Source of the DNA: an uncultured Bacteroidales bacterium
GTDB taxonomy: Bacteria; Bacteroidota; Bacteroidia; Bacteroidales; Bacteroidaceae
NCBI GenBank assembly: GCA_945837185.1
Contig: CAMAMZ010000040.1
Span: 1-15,107 of the forward strand
Length of the DNA: 15,107 nucleotides
Reading direction: 5' to 3'
Below, piece by piece: positions 14,923-15,107 of this stretch. How positions within the stretch are numbered: the first letter of the stretch is position 1; every line of letters begins with the position of its first letter. The translations under genes were made by a program, and so were the position numbers. Under the pieces are notes generated by a model. The model worked only from the letters and a program-made list of their open reading frames with translations, did not search any database and was not told the DNA's origin.

Positions 14923-14930
14923 CAAAGGTA
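14923..14930 (-). promoter_or_regulatory. Possible -7 box for the metalloprotease gene
   Basis: On the minus strand TACCTTTG is a perfect Bacteroidota -7 element, about 88 nt before the metalloprotease ATG. No TTTG occurs at the expected -33 distance (AAGG is found there), so the promoter would be weak or need an activator. The intervening leader of about 80 nt holds no obvious riboswitch. Confidence 0.45.
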
Positions 14931-15010
14931 GGGAATTAATCCCGAAAACGCCTTAATAGAGATGTTGATTTTGCTTAAAATATTTTTTTTGCAAAATAAT
15001 AGGCAAAAAG

Positions 15011-15042
15011 TTTGCACAGTTGAAAAATAGTCCTTACCTTTG
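15011..15042 (+). promoter_or_regulatory. tRNA-Pro promoter, Bacteroidota type
   Basis: TTTG at 15011-15014 is followed after 20 nt by TACCTTTG at 15035-15042, a perfect consensus match. It is preceded by a very AT-rich tract (about 14965-15005) that could serve as an UP-like element. Transcription would start near 15049, a few nt before the mature tRNA end, as is usual for strongly expressed tRNA genes. Confidence 0.88.
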
Positions 15043-15055
15043 CACCCGCAATGTT

Positions 15056-15107
15056 CGGGATTTGGCGCAGTTGGTAGCGCACACGTCTGGGGGGCGCGAG
15101 GTCGCTG
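15056..15107 (+). tRNA. tRNA-Pro (anticodon GGG), 3' part beyond window
   Basis: The first 52 nt of a tRNA. The acceptor strand CGGGATT is followed by TG, a D arm with stem GCGC/GCGC and loop AGTTGGTA, then the anticodon arm CACGT-CTGGGGG-GCGCG. The anticodon is GGG at 15089-15091, preceded by the invariant C-T of the loop, which gives proline. The variable loop AGGTC and the first T-stem bases GCTG end the window. The anticodon stem has one mismatched pair, A28 with C42. The 3' acceptor strand cannot be checked. Confidence 0.9.

Overview
The window looks like ordinary core chromosome from a member of the Bacteroidota, most likely a Prevotella-type or related Bacteroidales bacterium. The evidence is promoters of the Bacteroidota form (TTTG, about 20 nt, TAnnTTTG) in front of several genes, AT-rich leaders often lacking a Shine-Dalgarno sequence, and the gene set itself: DUF4834-type protein, short phosphatidylserine decarboxylase, PorX, PorW/SprE and an M43-type metalloprotease lipoprotein. 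Genus is an inference from protein resemblance only.

Layout. Positions 120-1843 (minus) hold a tightly packed phosphatidylethanolamine operon: psd, pssA and a small membrane protein, read leftwards from a promoter at about 1872-1903. Back to back with it, a plus-strand promoter at 1920-1951 drives dnaE (1983-5702), the replicative DNA polymerase III alpha subunit, followed by a hairpin and then trxA (5830-6144) with its own promoter. trxA converges on the end of a long minus-strand block (6150-14835): a secreted metalloprotease lipoprotein, aroA, a small Cys-cluster membrane protein, a zinc/manganese-type ABC permease, the TPR lipoprotein PorW/SprE, the response-regulator/PglZ protein PorX and tsaE. 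From aroA to tsaE the genes are separated by 3-53 nt, with one 28-nt overlap, so they are probably transcribed together. The far right end holds the first 52 nt of a tRNA-Pro(GGG) on the plus strand behind a consensus promoter.

How the genes relate. psd and pssA perform successive steps of phosphatidylethanolamine synthesis. PorX and PorW are both linked to the type IX secretion system in other Bacteroidota and lie next to each other here. tsaE (tRNA t6A modification), aroA (shikimate pathway) and the permease are housekeeping genes sharing the transcript, with no obvious common function. No mobile element, CRISPR array, phage gene or clearly foreign segment is visible, and I did not find a convincing new system. 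The best leads are the PorX/PorW pair, the uncharacterised Cys-cluster protein, the metalloprotease lipoprotein and some compact regulatory architecture.
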